Notes under the pieces: model-generated | Databases searched by the model: none | The model's input: the letters and a program-made list of their open reading frames with translations, nothing else | What the model was told of the DNA's origin: nothing | Made by a program: the position numbers and the translations under genes | From: Methylobacterium brachiatum | GTDB lineage: Bacteria > Pseudomonadota > Alphaproteobacteria > Rhizobiales > Beijerinckiaceae | Assembly: GCF_020523825.1 (NCBI RefSeq) | Contig: NZ_JAJALK010000025.1 | Span: 1-63,317, forward strand | Length of the DNA stretch: 63,317 bases | Direction: 5' to 3' | Part shown: one piece after another, positions 56,167 to 63,317 of the stretch | Position numbering within the stretch: the stretch's first letter is position 1 | How the letters are laid out: each line of letters opens with the position of its first letter

Positions 56167-57753
56167 ATGCCCGACCAGCCTTATCTGACCACCCGCCAGG
56201 GCCATCCGGTCCGCGACAACCAGAGCACCCGCACGGTCGGCGAGCGGGGCCCGGCGACGCTCGAGAACTACCAGTTCATCGAGAAGATCACGCATTTCGA
56301 TCGCGAGCGGATCCCGGAGCGCGTCGTCCACGCCCGCGGCGCCGGCGCCCACGGCTACTTCGAGGCCTACGGCAAGATCGGCAACGAGCCGGCCTCCAAG
56401 TACACCCGCGCCCGCGTGCTGAACGAGACCGGCGTGAAGACGCCGATGTTCGTGCGCTTCTCGACCGTCGCCGGCGCCAAGGAGAGTCCGGAGACGGAGC
56501 GCGACCCGCGCGGCTTCGCGGTCAAGTTCAAGACCGTCGACGGCAATTGGGACCTCGTGGGCAACAACCTCAAGGTCTTCTTCATCCGCGACGCGATCAA
56601 GTTCCCCGACATGATCCACGCGTTCAAGCCGGATCCGGTGACGAACCGTCAGGAGGCGTGGCGCTTCTTCGACTTCGTGGCCCAGCACCCCGAAGCCATC
56701 CACATGGTGACGCACCTCAAGTCGCCCTGGGGCATCCCGGCCAATTACCGCGAGATGGAAGGCTCGGGCGTCAACACCTACAAGCTGGTCAACGACCAGG
56801 GCGAGGCGGTGCTCTGCAAGTTCCACTGGATCCCCAAGCAGGGCGTCCGGAACCTGACCTCGCAGCAGGCGTCGGAGATCCAGGCCAAGGATGTTGGCCA
56901 CGCGACCCGCGATCTGTACGACAACATCAAGGCCGGCAATTTCCCCGAGTGGGAATTTGCCGTGCAAATCATGCCGGACGGCCCGAACGATCACCTGTCG
57001 TTCGATCCGCTCGACGACACGAAGCTGTGGCCGGTGGACCAGTTCCCGCTGCTGCCCTGCGGCCGGATGGTCCTCGACCGCGTGCCGGACAACTTCTTCG
57101 CTGAGGTCGAGCAGTCGGCCTTCGGCACCGGCGTGCTTGTCGACGGCATCGACTTCTCGGACGACAAGATGCTGCAGGGCCGGACGCTGTCCTACTCGGA
57201 CACGCAGCGCTACCGCGTCGGCGCCAACTACCTGCAGCTGCCGATCAACGCGCCGCAGCCCGGCGTGAAGGTCTATTCCAACCAACGGGACGGCCAGATG
57301 ACCTACGGGGTCGACGGCACCGGTCCGAACAAGCACATCAACTACGAGCCGTCGACGCTGGCCGAGGGCCTGCGCGAGGCGCCCAAGCCCGCCAAGGACT
57401 ACCATCAGCCGGTCCAGGGCAATCTCGGCCGGTATCAGACCTCGCGCACCGAGGACGATTACACCCAGGCGGGCGTGCGTTACCGGTCCTTCGAGGATTG
57501 GGAGCGCGAGGACCTGATCGCCAACTTAGTCGGCGACATGAAGCAGTGCCCGGAGCCGATCCAGCTGCGGATGGTCTGGCACTTCTGGCACGCCGACGAG
57601 GATTACGGCCGCCGCGTTGCCGAGGGTGCCGGTATCGATCTGGAGAAGGCCAAGGCCCTGCCGCCGCTGCCGGGCCGCGCCGCCCCGGGCAAGCGCCTGC
57701 AATCCGAGACCTACTCGGACGGCTCGCAGGCCCATAAGGTCGCCGCGGAGTGA
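56167..57753 (+). CDS. Heme catalase (monofunctional)
   Basis: This protein of about 528 residues is a typical clade catalase. The distal histidine in V-V-H-A-R-G-A-G-A-H-G and the asparagine in L-V-G-N-N-L-K-V-F-F are present, as is the proximal tyrosine in L-S-Y-S-D-T-Q-R-Y-R. It converts hydrogen peroxide to water and oxygen in the cytoplasm. I start at ATG 56167, where the family N-terminus (P-D-Q-P-Y-L-T-T) begins. Placement inside a monooxygenase cluster makes sense because uncoupled di-iron, flavin and GMC enzymes release peroxide. Confidence 0.92.
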   Translation: MPDQPYLTTRQGHPVRDNQSTRTVGERGPATLENYQFIEKITHFDRERIPERVVHARGAGAHGYFEAYGKIGNEPASKYTRARVLNETGVKTPMFVRFSTVAGAKESPETERDPRGFAVKFKTVDGNWDLVGNNLKVFFIRDAIKFPDMIHAFKPDPVTNRQEAWRFFDFVAQHPEAIHMVTHLKSPWGIPANYREMEGSGVNTYKLVNDQGEAVLCKFHWIPKQGVRNLTSQQASEIQAKDVGHATRDLYDNIKAGNFPEWEFAVQIMPDGPNDHLSFDPLDDTKLWPVDQFPLLPCGRMVLDRVPDNFFAEVEQSAFGTGVLVDGIDFSDDKMLQGRTLSYSDTQRYRVGANYLQLPINAPQPGVKVYSNQRDGQMTYGVDGTGPNKHINYEPSTLAEGLREAPKPAKDYHQPVQGNLGRYQTSRTEDDYTQAGVRYRSFEDWEREDLIANLVGDMKQCPEPIQLRMVWHFWHADEDYGRRVAEGAGIDLEKAKALPPLPGRAAPGKRLQSETYSDGSQAHKVAAE

Positions 57754-58071
57754 TTGCGACGGCGAAGATTGTGCTGTCGGCGCACGGAATGTGAGGTTCG
57801 AGGTCGGGGCTGTTGCCGTTGTTCGCAACATCAAGGCGAGCTGGATCTCAGACATCCAAACCGTCAAACGACGTCAGATCCGACAACAGCGTAAAACGAA
57901 CGCATTGTTTTCCTCGAAACACTGCGAGATCATTCAGTAAATTCGGCAGTGTCAATCCGTAAATCATAGACAACGTTTTAAGATTAGCCACAGCGGGCAT
58001 CGCTAGACCCGGCGCACGCTAGCCGAAGAAACAATGACCGGGCGATCTGAAGGTCATAATAGGGAGGAATT
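57754..58071. other. Regulatory region before the cytochrome c/GMC cassette
   Basis: No gene is seen in these 318 bases. It contains TGTTGC-N8-GCAACA at 57811-57830, whose arms equal the inner half-sites of the monooxygenase palindrome but with shorter spacing, and ACACTGC/GCAGTGT arms around 57918-57950. No GG-N10-GC promoter was found. GGGAGG precedes the cytochrome gene. Confidence 0.4.
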
Positions 58072-58479
58072 ATGCCCACTATTCTATACGGCCTCTTCCT
58101 GTCGACGCTGTTCTGGACCGCATTCGGCTTAGCGGTACCTGGTTCAGCTCATGCGCAGGTCGGACCGCCAGTCGCCCAGCTTCCTTCCGGCCAAGTGCTC
58201 TTCGAGCGCCAGTGCGCGACATGCCACTCGATCAACACGACAGATCCCGCGCGGCAGGGGCCGACGCTGTTCGGCGTGATCGGGCGAAAGGCCGGGACGG
58301 TGGCCGGCTACCACTACTCGGCCGGCTTCTCCAAGGCCGACTGGACCTGGGACGAGTCGCGCTTGGACCGCTGGCTGACCAACCCGCAGGCGATGATTCC
58401 TGGGGCGATTATGCCCTACCGCCAATCCAAGGCCGAGGTTCGATCGGCGATCATCAACTATCTGAAGGAGCTACACTGA
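58072..58479 (+). CDS. Periplasmic class I cytochrome c
   Basis: This is a 135-residue protein with a cleavable signal peptide (hydrophobic core L-F-L-S-T-L-F-W-T-A-F-G, cleavage near A-H-A). It has one heme site C-A-T-C-H near residue 48, and a distal methionine in I-M-P-Y near residue 113. It resembles cytochrome c2-type electron carriers. It would accept electrons from the GMC dehydrogenase encoded two genes later and pass them to the respiratory chain. GGGAGGAATT precedes the ATG. Confidence 0.87.
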   Translation: MPTILYGLFLSTLFWTAFGLAVPGSAHAQVGPPVAQLPSGQVLFERQCATCHSINTTDPARQGPTLFGVIGRKAGTVAGYHYSAGFSKADWTWDESRLDRWLTNPQAMIPGAIMPYRQSKAEVRSAIINYLKELH

Positions 58480-58480
58480 C

Positions 58481-58879
58481 ATGGGCACTAAGCTGGTGCA
58501 TTCGATGATCCGTGTTCTCGACGATATCAAGTCGATCGCGTTTTATGACCAGGTTCTCGGGTTGAAAGTGGCTGACCGGCTCGATTTTGATGGTTTTTCG
58601 CTGATTTATCTGCGTAACGAGCTCTCACCATTCGAGCTGGAGCTCACAGTCAACCACGACCGGACGGAGAAGTACCAGCTCGGCGACGGCTACGGCCATC
58701 TGGCCGTCACGGTCGATTCGCTCGAGGCTGAGCACGAGCGACTGTCGAGCGGCGGAATCTCGGTCGGGCCCATCCGCGACTTCAAGCACCGCGGCGCCAC
58801 ACTGGCGCGCTTCTTCTTCATCACGGATCCCGATGGGTACAAGATCGAAGTGATCGAGCGCGGCGGACGCTTCGTCTAA
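58481..58879 (+). CDS. Glyoxalase I / lactoylglutathione-lyase family protein
   Basis: This 132-residue vicinal-oxygen-chelate protein has two beta-alpha-beta-beta-beta modules. The four metal ligands of glyoxalase I are visible: H7, E52 or E54, H73 and E123. The family converts the hemithioacetal of methylglyoxal and glutathione to lactoylglutathione, which fits disposal of methylglyoxal formed from acetol. It begins one base after the cytochrome c stop codon, so the genes are tightly linked. Other VOC activities remain possible. Confidence 0.8.
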   Translation: MGTKLVHSMIRVLDDIKSIAFYDQVLGLKVADRLDFDGFSLIYLRNELSPFELELTVNHDRTEKYQLGDGYGHLAVTVDSLEAEHERLSSGGISVGPIRDFKHRGATLARFFFITDPDGYKIEVIERGGRFV

Positions 58880-58909
58880 CAATAGACCGCGATTGAAAGG
58901 GAGATCATT

Positions 58910-59455
58910 ATGAGAACAGTCGATCCACGCAACCGATACAGCCGCCGTTTTCTCCTCAAGGGGATGGCCGCGGGATTGCCCGCTGCGGCAATCGCCAGCT
59001 CTGCGGAGCTGTCAGTATCCGACGCTTGGGCAGAAGACGGCCCGCTGGCGCCACCCACGATGAAGACACTGGTTAAGGTTGCTCGTGACATCTACCCACA
59101 CGATTTCCTCGGCGACGTTTACTACGTCAATGCTATCAAGCCGTGGAACGGCAAGGCTGCGAGCGACCCGGCGATCAAAACCATGCTCGAAGACGGCGTG
59201 CGGCGCCTGGATGGCGATGCTCAGAAGGGGCATGGCGTTCCTTACGTCGACGTCGGCTGGGAGGAGCAGCGGGTCAAACTCCTCGAAGGTGTCGAGAAGA
59301 CAGATTTCTTCAAGAAGCTTCGATCCGATCTGGTCGTGTCGCTCTATAATCAGCACGAGCTTTGGAAGAAATTCGGCTACGAGGGCCCATCTGCAGACAA
59401 AGGTGGATACATCAACCGCGGATTCAATGACATCGATTGGCTTCCGAAGACCTGA
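58910..59455 (+). CDS. Tat-exported small subunit of a GMC dehydrogenase
   Basis: This 181-residue protein starts with a twin-arginine signal (Y-S-R-R-F-L-L-K-G). The mature part resembles gluconate 2-dehydrogenase subunit 3, the small partner of flavin dehydrogenases (A-R-D-I-Y-P-H-D-F-L-G). Such partners ferry the cofactor-loaded large subunit across the membrane, as the large subunit has no signal of its own. It precedes the GMC gene by 39 bases. Confidence 0.8.
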   Translation: MRTVDPRNRYSRRFLLKGMAAGLPAAAIASSAELSVSDAWAEDGPLAPPTMKTLVKVARDIYPHDFLGDVYYVNAIKPWNGKAASDPAIKTMLEDGVRRLDGDAQKGHGVPYVDVGWEEQRVKLLEGVEKTDFFKKLRSDLVVSLYNQHELWKKFGYEGPSADKGGYINRGFNDIDWLPKT

Positions 59456-59494
59456 AGCCAGCACTAACAGACAAAAATATGCTCAGGGAGGATA

Positions 59495-61066
59495 ATGATG
59501 GCCCAATTTGATCTGAATGACGACGGCGTCGTCGTGATCGTAGGCTCCGGCGCTGGCGGCGGCACGCTCGGGAATGAACTCGCGCAGCGCGGCATCAAGG
59601 TCGTGATGCTCGAAGCCGGTCCGCGCAATGAAATCCAAGACTTCGTCAACGACGAGTGGGAGAGCTTCACCCAGCTCGCCTGGACCGACATGCGAGTCGC
59701 GTCCGGCTCGTGGCGCGTCGCGCAGGACTTCCCGAACCTCCCGGCGTGGATCGTCAAGTCGGTCGGTGGATCGACCGTTCACTGGGCGGGCGCCTCGCTC
59801 CGGTTTGACGAACATGAGTTCAAGATCGCGTCCGCCTACGGCGGCGTGAAAGGTGCAAATCTTCTCGACTGGCCCATCACCAAGGCCGACCTTGATCCGT
59901 GGTACGACAAGGCCGAGACGAAGATGGGGGTGACCCGCACGAACAACATCCCCGGGCTTCCGGGCAACAACAACTTCAAGGTGATGGAGGCCGGCGCGCG
60001 AAAGCTCGGCTATAAAGAGGTCAGCACCGGGCGCATGGCGATCAACAGTGAGCCGCGGGATGGACGGGGCTTCTGCCAGCAGATCGGCTTTTGCTTCCAG
60101 GGCTGCAAGTCGGGCGCCAAATGGTCGACGCTGTACACGGAGATTCCGCAAGGGGAGGCGACCGGCAACCTCGACGTCCGGCCGAACAGTCACGTGGCTC
60201 GGATCGAGCACGATCGAACAGGGAAGGTGACGGGGGTCACCTACTTCGACGAAACCGGTGCCCTGCAGCGTCAGAAAGCGCGTGTCGTGTGCGTGGCCGG
60301 CAACTCGCTCGAGAGCCCTCGGCTTCTGCTCAATAGCGCCTCATCCCTGTTTCCAAACGGCTTGGCCAACTCGTCGGGTCAGGTCGGGCGCAACTACATG
60401 CGCCACATGACCGGTTCTGTGTACGCCACGTTTGAAAAGCCGGTGCACATGTATCGCGGCACCACTATGGCGGGCATCATCCGCGATGAGGCGCGCCACG
60501 ATCCCGCTCGCGGCTTCAACGGTGGCTACGAGATGGAGACGATCTCGATCGGGCTTCCGTTCATGGCGGCGTTCCTCAACCCTGGAGCCTGGGGTCGCAG
60601 CTTCACCAGCGCTCTCGAGACCTATCCTCGCATGGCCGGCATGTGGTTGATCGGGGAGGACATGCCGCAGGAGAGCAACCGCATCACCCTCGACCCGACG
60701 GCGAAGGACAAGCATGGGCTGCCGGTCGCAAACGTCCACTACGACGATCACCCGAACGATATCGCCATGCGCAACCACGCTTACCGGCAGGGTGCAGCCA
60801 TCTACGAGGCCGTCGGGGCGACGGTGACCTATCCTACGACGCCCTATCCGAGCACCCACAATATGGGGACCAACCGCATGAGCGCGAATCCGCGCGACGG
60901 TGTGGTCAATAAGTTCGGCCGGACGCACGACATCAAGAACCTGTTCATCTCAGACGGCAGTCAGTTCACCTCGGGCGCGGCCTGCAATCCTACGCTCACG
61001 ATCGTGGCGCTCGCGATCCGGCAGGCCGATCACATCGCCAGCGCAATGCAGAAGCGCGACATCTAG
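59495..61066 (+). CDS. GMC-family flavin dehydrogenase, large subunit
   Basis: This 523-residue FAD enzyme has an N-terminal V-G-S-G-A-G-G-G and the GMC C-terminal region S-T-H-N-M-G-T-N-R-M with C-N-P-T-L-T-I-V. It resembles the large subunit of gluconate, sorbitol and related membrane dehydrogenases. With the Tat small subunit and cytochrome c it would form a periplasmic alcohol dehydrogenase. In this context acetol or 2-propanol are attractive substrates. Tandem ATGs occur at 59495 and 59498, the second better spaced from GGGAGG. Confidence 0.85.
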   Translation: MMAQFDLNDDGVVVIVGSGAGGGTLGNELAQRGIKVVMLEAGPRNEIQDFVNDEWESFTQLAWTDMRVASGSWRVAQDFPNLPAWIVKSVGGSTVHWAGASLRFDEHEFKIASAYGGVKGANLLDWPITKADLDPWYDKAETKMGVTRTNNIPGLPGNNNFKVMEAGARKLGYKEVSTGRMAINSEPRDGRGFCQQIGFCFQGCKSGAKWSTLYTEIPQGEATGNLDVRPNSHVARIEHDRTGKVTGVTYFDETGALQRQKARVVCVAGNSLESPRLLLNSASSLFPNGLANSSGQVGRNYMRHMTGSVYATFEKPVHMYRGTTMAGIIRDEARHDPARGFNGGYEMETISIGLPFMAAFLNPGAWGRSFTSALETYPRMAGMWLIGEDMPQESNRITLDPTAKDKHGLPVANVHYDDHPNDIAMRNHAYRQGAAIYEAVGATVTYPTTPYPSTHNMGTNRMSANPRDGVVNKFGRTHDIKNLFISDGSQFTSGAACNPTLTIVALAIRQADHIASAMQKRDI

Positions 61067-61186
61067 GGCTCGGACGGGCTGCACAGAAAATCGGAGGTGC
61101 GCGTCTTTGGGGGGCGCGGTCCACAGGGTGGGCCGCGCCGGCCTCTTCGAGAGAACGTCGGAGCGTGAAGCGGCGAGGAGATCGAT

Positions 61187-62263
61187 ATGCAGCGCAAGAT
61201 GAAGGCGGCGGTGTTCGTGGAGAAGGGCCGGATCGTGCTCGACGAGAAGCCGATCCCGGATATCGGCCCGCAGGATGCGCTGGTCAGGATCACCACGACT
61301 ACGATCTGCGGAACCGACGTCCACATCCTGAAGGGCGAGTATCCCGTCGAGAAGGGCCTGACCATCGGGCACGAGCCCGTCGGCATCATCGAGAAGTTGG
61401 GTTCCGGCGTCACCGGCTTCACGGAGGGACAACGGGTGATCGCCGGCGCCATCACGCCATCCGGCTGGAGCCACGCGTGCCTGTGCGGCTGCGGCGCCCA
61501 GGACGGTGCGGGAACCCGGCACGGCTGGAAGGCGATCGGCGGCTGGAAATTCGGCAATACGATCGATGGCTGCCAGGCCGAATACGTGTGCGTCCCCGAC
61601 GCGATGGCGAATCTCGCGCCCATCGGCGACAGCGTCAGCGACGAACAAGTCCTGATGTGTCCTGACATCATGTCGACGGGCTTGGCCGGCGCCGAGACCG
61701 GGCAGATCAAGATCGGTGACACGGTCGCGGTCTTCGCGCAGGGGCCGATCGGCCTCTGCGCGACGGCTGGTGCGAAGCTCATGGGCGCGACCCGCATCAT
61801 CGCCGTCGACACGGTTCCGGCGCGCCTGAAAATGGCCAAGCGGATGGGTGCGGACGCTGTTGTGGACTTCAAGGCAGAGGACCCTGTCGAGGCCATCATG
61901 CGCCTGACCGACGGGCGCGGCGTCGACGTCGCGATCGAGGCACTCGGCACGCAGCCGACCTTTGAGGCTGGCTTGCGTGTGCTTCGCCCGGGTGGGGTGC
62001 TTTCAAGCCTTGGCGTCTATTCGACGGACCTCAAGATCCCGCTTGACGCCTTCTCGGCCGGGCTCGGAGACAAATCGATCCGGACCTCGTTGTGCCCGGG
62101 TGGAAAGGAGCGCATGCGCCGCATGCTCGAGGTCGTCACCTCAGGGCGCGCCGATCTTTCCGGGCTGGTGACCCACCGCTTCAAACTGGAAGAGATCGAG
62201 GACGCCTATGAACTCTTCGCCAATCAGCGCGACGGGGTTCTGAAAGTCGCGATCACACCCTGA
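61187..62263 (+). CDS. Zinc-dependent secondary alcohol dehydrogenase
   Basis: This is a 358-residue medium-chain dehydrogenase. The catalytic zinc ligands are in I-C-G-T-D and G-H-E-P, and the nucleotide fold comes near residue 180 (A-V-F-A-Q-G-P-I-G). It resembles isopropanol dehydrogenases of the Thermoanaerobacter/Clostridium type and the alcohol dehydrogenase linked to propane monooxygenase in Gordonia, so oxidation of 2-propanol to acetone is the likely role. It is the last intact gene of the monooxygenase region, 120 bases after the GMC gene. Other secondary alcohols are possible. Confidence 0.83.
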   Translation: MQRKMKAAVFVEKGRIVLDEKPIPDIGPQDALVRITTTTICGTDVHILKGEYPVEKGLTIGHEPVGIIEKLGSGVTGFTEGQRVIAGAITPSGWSHACLCGCGAQDGAGTRHGWKAIGGWKFGNTIDGCQAEYVCVPDAMANLAPIGDSVSDEQVLMCPDIMSTGLAGAETGQIKIGDTVAVFAQGPIGLCATAGAKLMGATRIIAVDTVPARLKMAKRMGADAVVDFKAEDPVEAIMRLTDGRGVDVAIEALGTQPTFEAGLRVLRPGGVLSSLGVYSTDLKIPLDAFSAGLGDKSIRTSLCPGGKERMRRMLEVVTSGRADLSGLVTHRFKLEEIEDAYELFANQRDGVLKVAITP

Positions 62264-62387
62264 TCGTGCATGGCTCACACGCGAGCATCGCGAAGCCCCG
62301 GGACGAGACCGCGGTGGCGTCCTCTTTGCTGGTCCAGCAGGCGCTGTGTCTCCGGGTGGCGTGTTACCCGACGTGCGCGAAAAGATC

Positions 62388-62718
62388 TGGCCTTCAGGCC
62401 GGGGATGTAAGCGCACCAGCGACGTTTCAGAACGGAGCATGAACACCTAGGCTGCCCAGATGGCGGTTGCAGCGGGCTACCGGTACCGATTTGACCCGAC
62501 GCCGGAGCAGGCAGACTTGCTTCGGCGCACCTTCGGGTGCGTGCGGTCTACAACATCCTGGCCGCGGGGCACGCGGTCAGGGCCGGGTCCGATCCCCGGC
62601 GATCGCCTTTGGAGCGGACGTTAGACGCGCCGGGCTCGGCCCGGTGCGCGGCCCCGATGAAACAGGAACTTGCGGCGTGAGCCGCAGGAATCCTCGCCCT
62701 TCTTGGGCGAGGAGGCTC
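62388..62718 (+). mobile_element. Internally deleted IS200/IS605-type element
   Basis: Both end structures seem to be kept with almost nothing between them. The left part has the stem GGCC-TTCA-GGCC at 62388-62402 and a TnpB-like start at 62460. The right part has two adjacent hairpins, TGCGGC/GCCGCA at 62670-62687 and TCCTCGCCC/GGGCGAGGA at 62691-62713, then TCTGTCAA. Paired 3' hairpins like these mark the right end and omega-RNA tail of TnpB elements. No tnpA is present, so it could move only in trans, if at all. Confidence 0.65.
62460..62572 (+). pseudogene. TnpB N-terminal remnant
   Basis: From ATG 62460 the frame reads Y-R-Y-R-F-D-P-T-P-E-Q-A-D-L-L-R-R-T-F-G-C-V-R, the classic TnpB N-terminus. 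A one-base shift follows and the family sequence continues as A-V-Y-N-I-L-A-A-G-H-A-V in another frame before all similarity ends. The RuvC domain is missing, so no nuclease can be made. Confidence 0.75.
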
Positions 62719-62770
62719 TGTCAAGTTCGCCTCTGCCAGCGCCGGGAACGCGGCTCAGAGCATCCGGGCC

Positions 62771-63140
62771 TTAACGTCTTCCCCGCCCGGAAGGATCGGG
62801 TTTTTCGGAGACCATGAGGTCCCGTCCAGTCGACGCTTTGACGGGCTTCTGATGCACACCCTCCACGCTCAGCAACGGTGTGTTCCACTTCCGTTTGATC
62901 GTGATCACCGCGTTGGTATCGGCGCGGTCGGTGTGTGGTGTCCAGAATAGACCTGTTGAGACCGGCTTTCTGGCTGACCTGTTTGCCCGGTACCTCTGCC
63001 GTCCAACGGGTAGAGGCGGTCGTGTTTTAGAGCGCCAAATCCTCAGTCACGATGACCGCGTGCTCGCGGACGAGCCCCGCCATGACTTGGTGCGCGATGC
63101 TTTCGCCGATTGGCCACCCGCCTGGCCCGGCTCGCTGGTG
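62771..63140 (-). pseudogene. TnpB C-terminal remnant, opposite orientation
   Basis: On the minus strand one frame reads V-I-V-T-E-D-L-A-L, a TAA, then N-T-T-A-S and K-Q-V-S-Q-K-A-G-L-N-R-S-I-L-D. A shifted frame gives R-A-D-T-N-A-V-I-T-I and V-E-G-V-H-Q-K-P-V, ending at TAA 62771. These are the RuvC and C-terminal parts of an IS605-type TnpB. A stop, a frameshift and the missing zinc-finger section show that it is dead. The remaining 177 bases to the window edge hold no gene I can identify. Confidence 0.72.
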
Positions 63141-63317
63141 CGCTGACGCCGACACAACGTACATTGGGCAGCGTAAGTTTCCAAACGTTCATAGCGAGTT
63201 AGCCAACAAAGACGTGGCGCGTTCGTCGGCGTCTTTGCGCTAGCCCGTCTTATTCACAAGGGCAGTGGATCTGTGGTGGCGAGCGTAGCGTAAAGCATTG
63301 ATGTGGCTTAGGGATTG

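Noticed and set aside
1..63317. CRISPR array, tRNA or rRNA genes, origin of replication
   Set aside because: No regularly spaced repeats, no cloverleaf-like sequence and no rRNA signature were found by eye on either strand.

Overview
The window comes from a high-GC alphaproteobacterium, most likely a Methylobacterium-type member of the Hyphomicrobiales. This is inferred from codon bias and gene repertoire; there is no rRNA or tRNA to prove it. It is an accessory region with catabolic cassettes, orphan sensors, a probable anti-phage island, IS debris and several broken genes.

Region 1 (1-6.9 kb): the end of an IS5-family element cuts an MFS transporter gene. A Rossmann/SAF-domain oxidoreductase, two LysR regulators, a second intact MFS transporter and a class II aldolase follow; they look like an organic-acid or acid-sugar pathway. 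Region 2 (7.4-13.8 kb): a minus-strand operon of Fe-type alcohol dehydrogenase, orphan periplasmic binding protein, esterase and type I Baeyer-Villiger monooxygenase, divergent from a LysR gene. Region 3 (13.9-21.9 kb): a decayed paralogue of region 1, with a LysR gene broken by an in-frame TAA, a LivK-type binding protein cut by TGA and a frameshifted hydroxyacid dehydrogenase, followed by intact aldehyde dehydrogenase, SAF oxidoreductase, orphan DctP and enoyl-CoA hydratase genes.

Region 4 (22.1-35.8 kb) is the most unusual part. Five co-directional minus-strand genes encode a protein with an N-terminal Hsp90/MORC-like ATPase and a C-terminal histidine kinase, a large receiver-domain protein, a P-loop ATPase, an unrecognised 512-residue protein and a 1739-residue protein ending in an FtsK/HerA ATPase. 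The last three match DndF-DndG-DndH (DptFGH) in order, size and motifs, but no phosphorothioation genes are present. A convergent FRG-domain gene overlaps the end of the island. I read this as a DndFGH-like defence module with its own two-component sensor.

Region 5 (37.6-44.2 kb): a PAS-GGDEF-EAL gene with a stop codon just after the EAL signature, a soluble PAS chemoreceptor, and glcE-glcF without glcD. Region 6 (44.4-62.3 kb): a group 5 soluble di-iron monooxygenase operon (mimABCD-like), its GroEL-like chaperonin and a sigma-54 activator, behind a sigma-54 promoter and a long inverted repeat. Five small or unassigned genes, a catalase, a cytochrome c/glyoxalase/GMC dehydrogenase cassette and a zinc alcohol dehydrogenase follow. 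Together with the Baeyer-Villiger/esterase operon these genes could take propane or 2-propanol through acetone by two routes: acetol to methylglyoxal to lactate, or methyl acetate to acetate plus methanol. The right edge (62.4-63.1 kb) holds two degenerate IS605-type TnpB relics.
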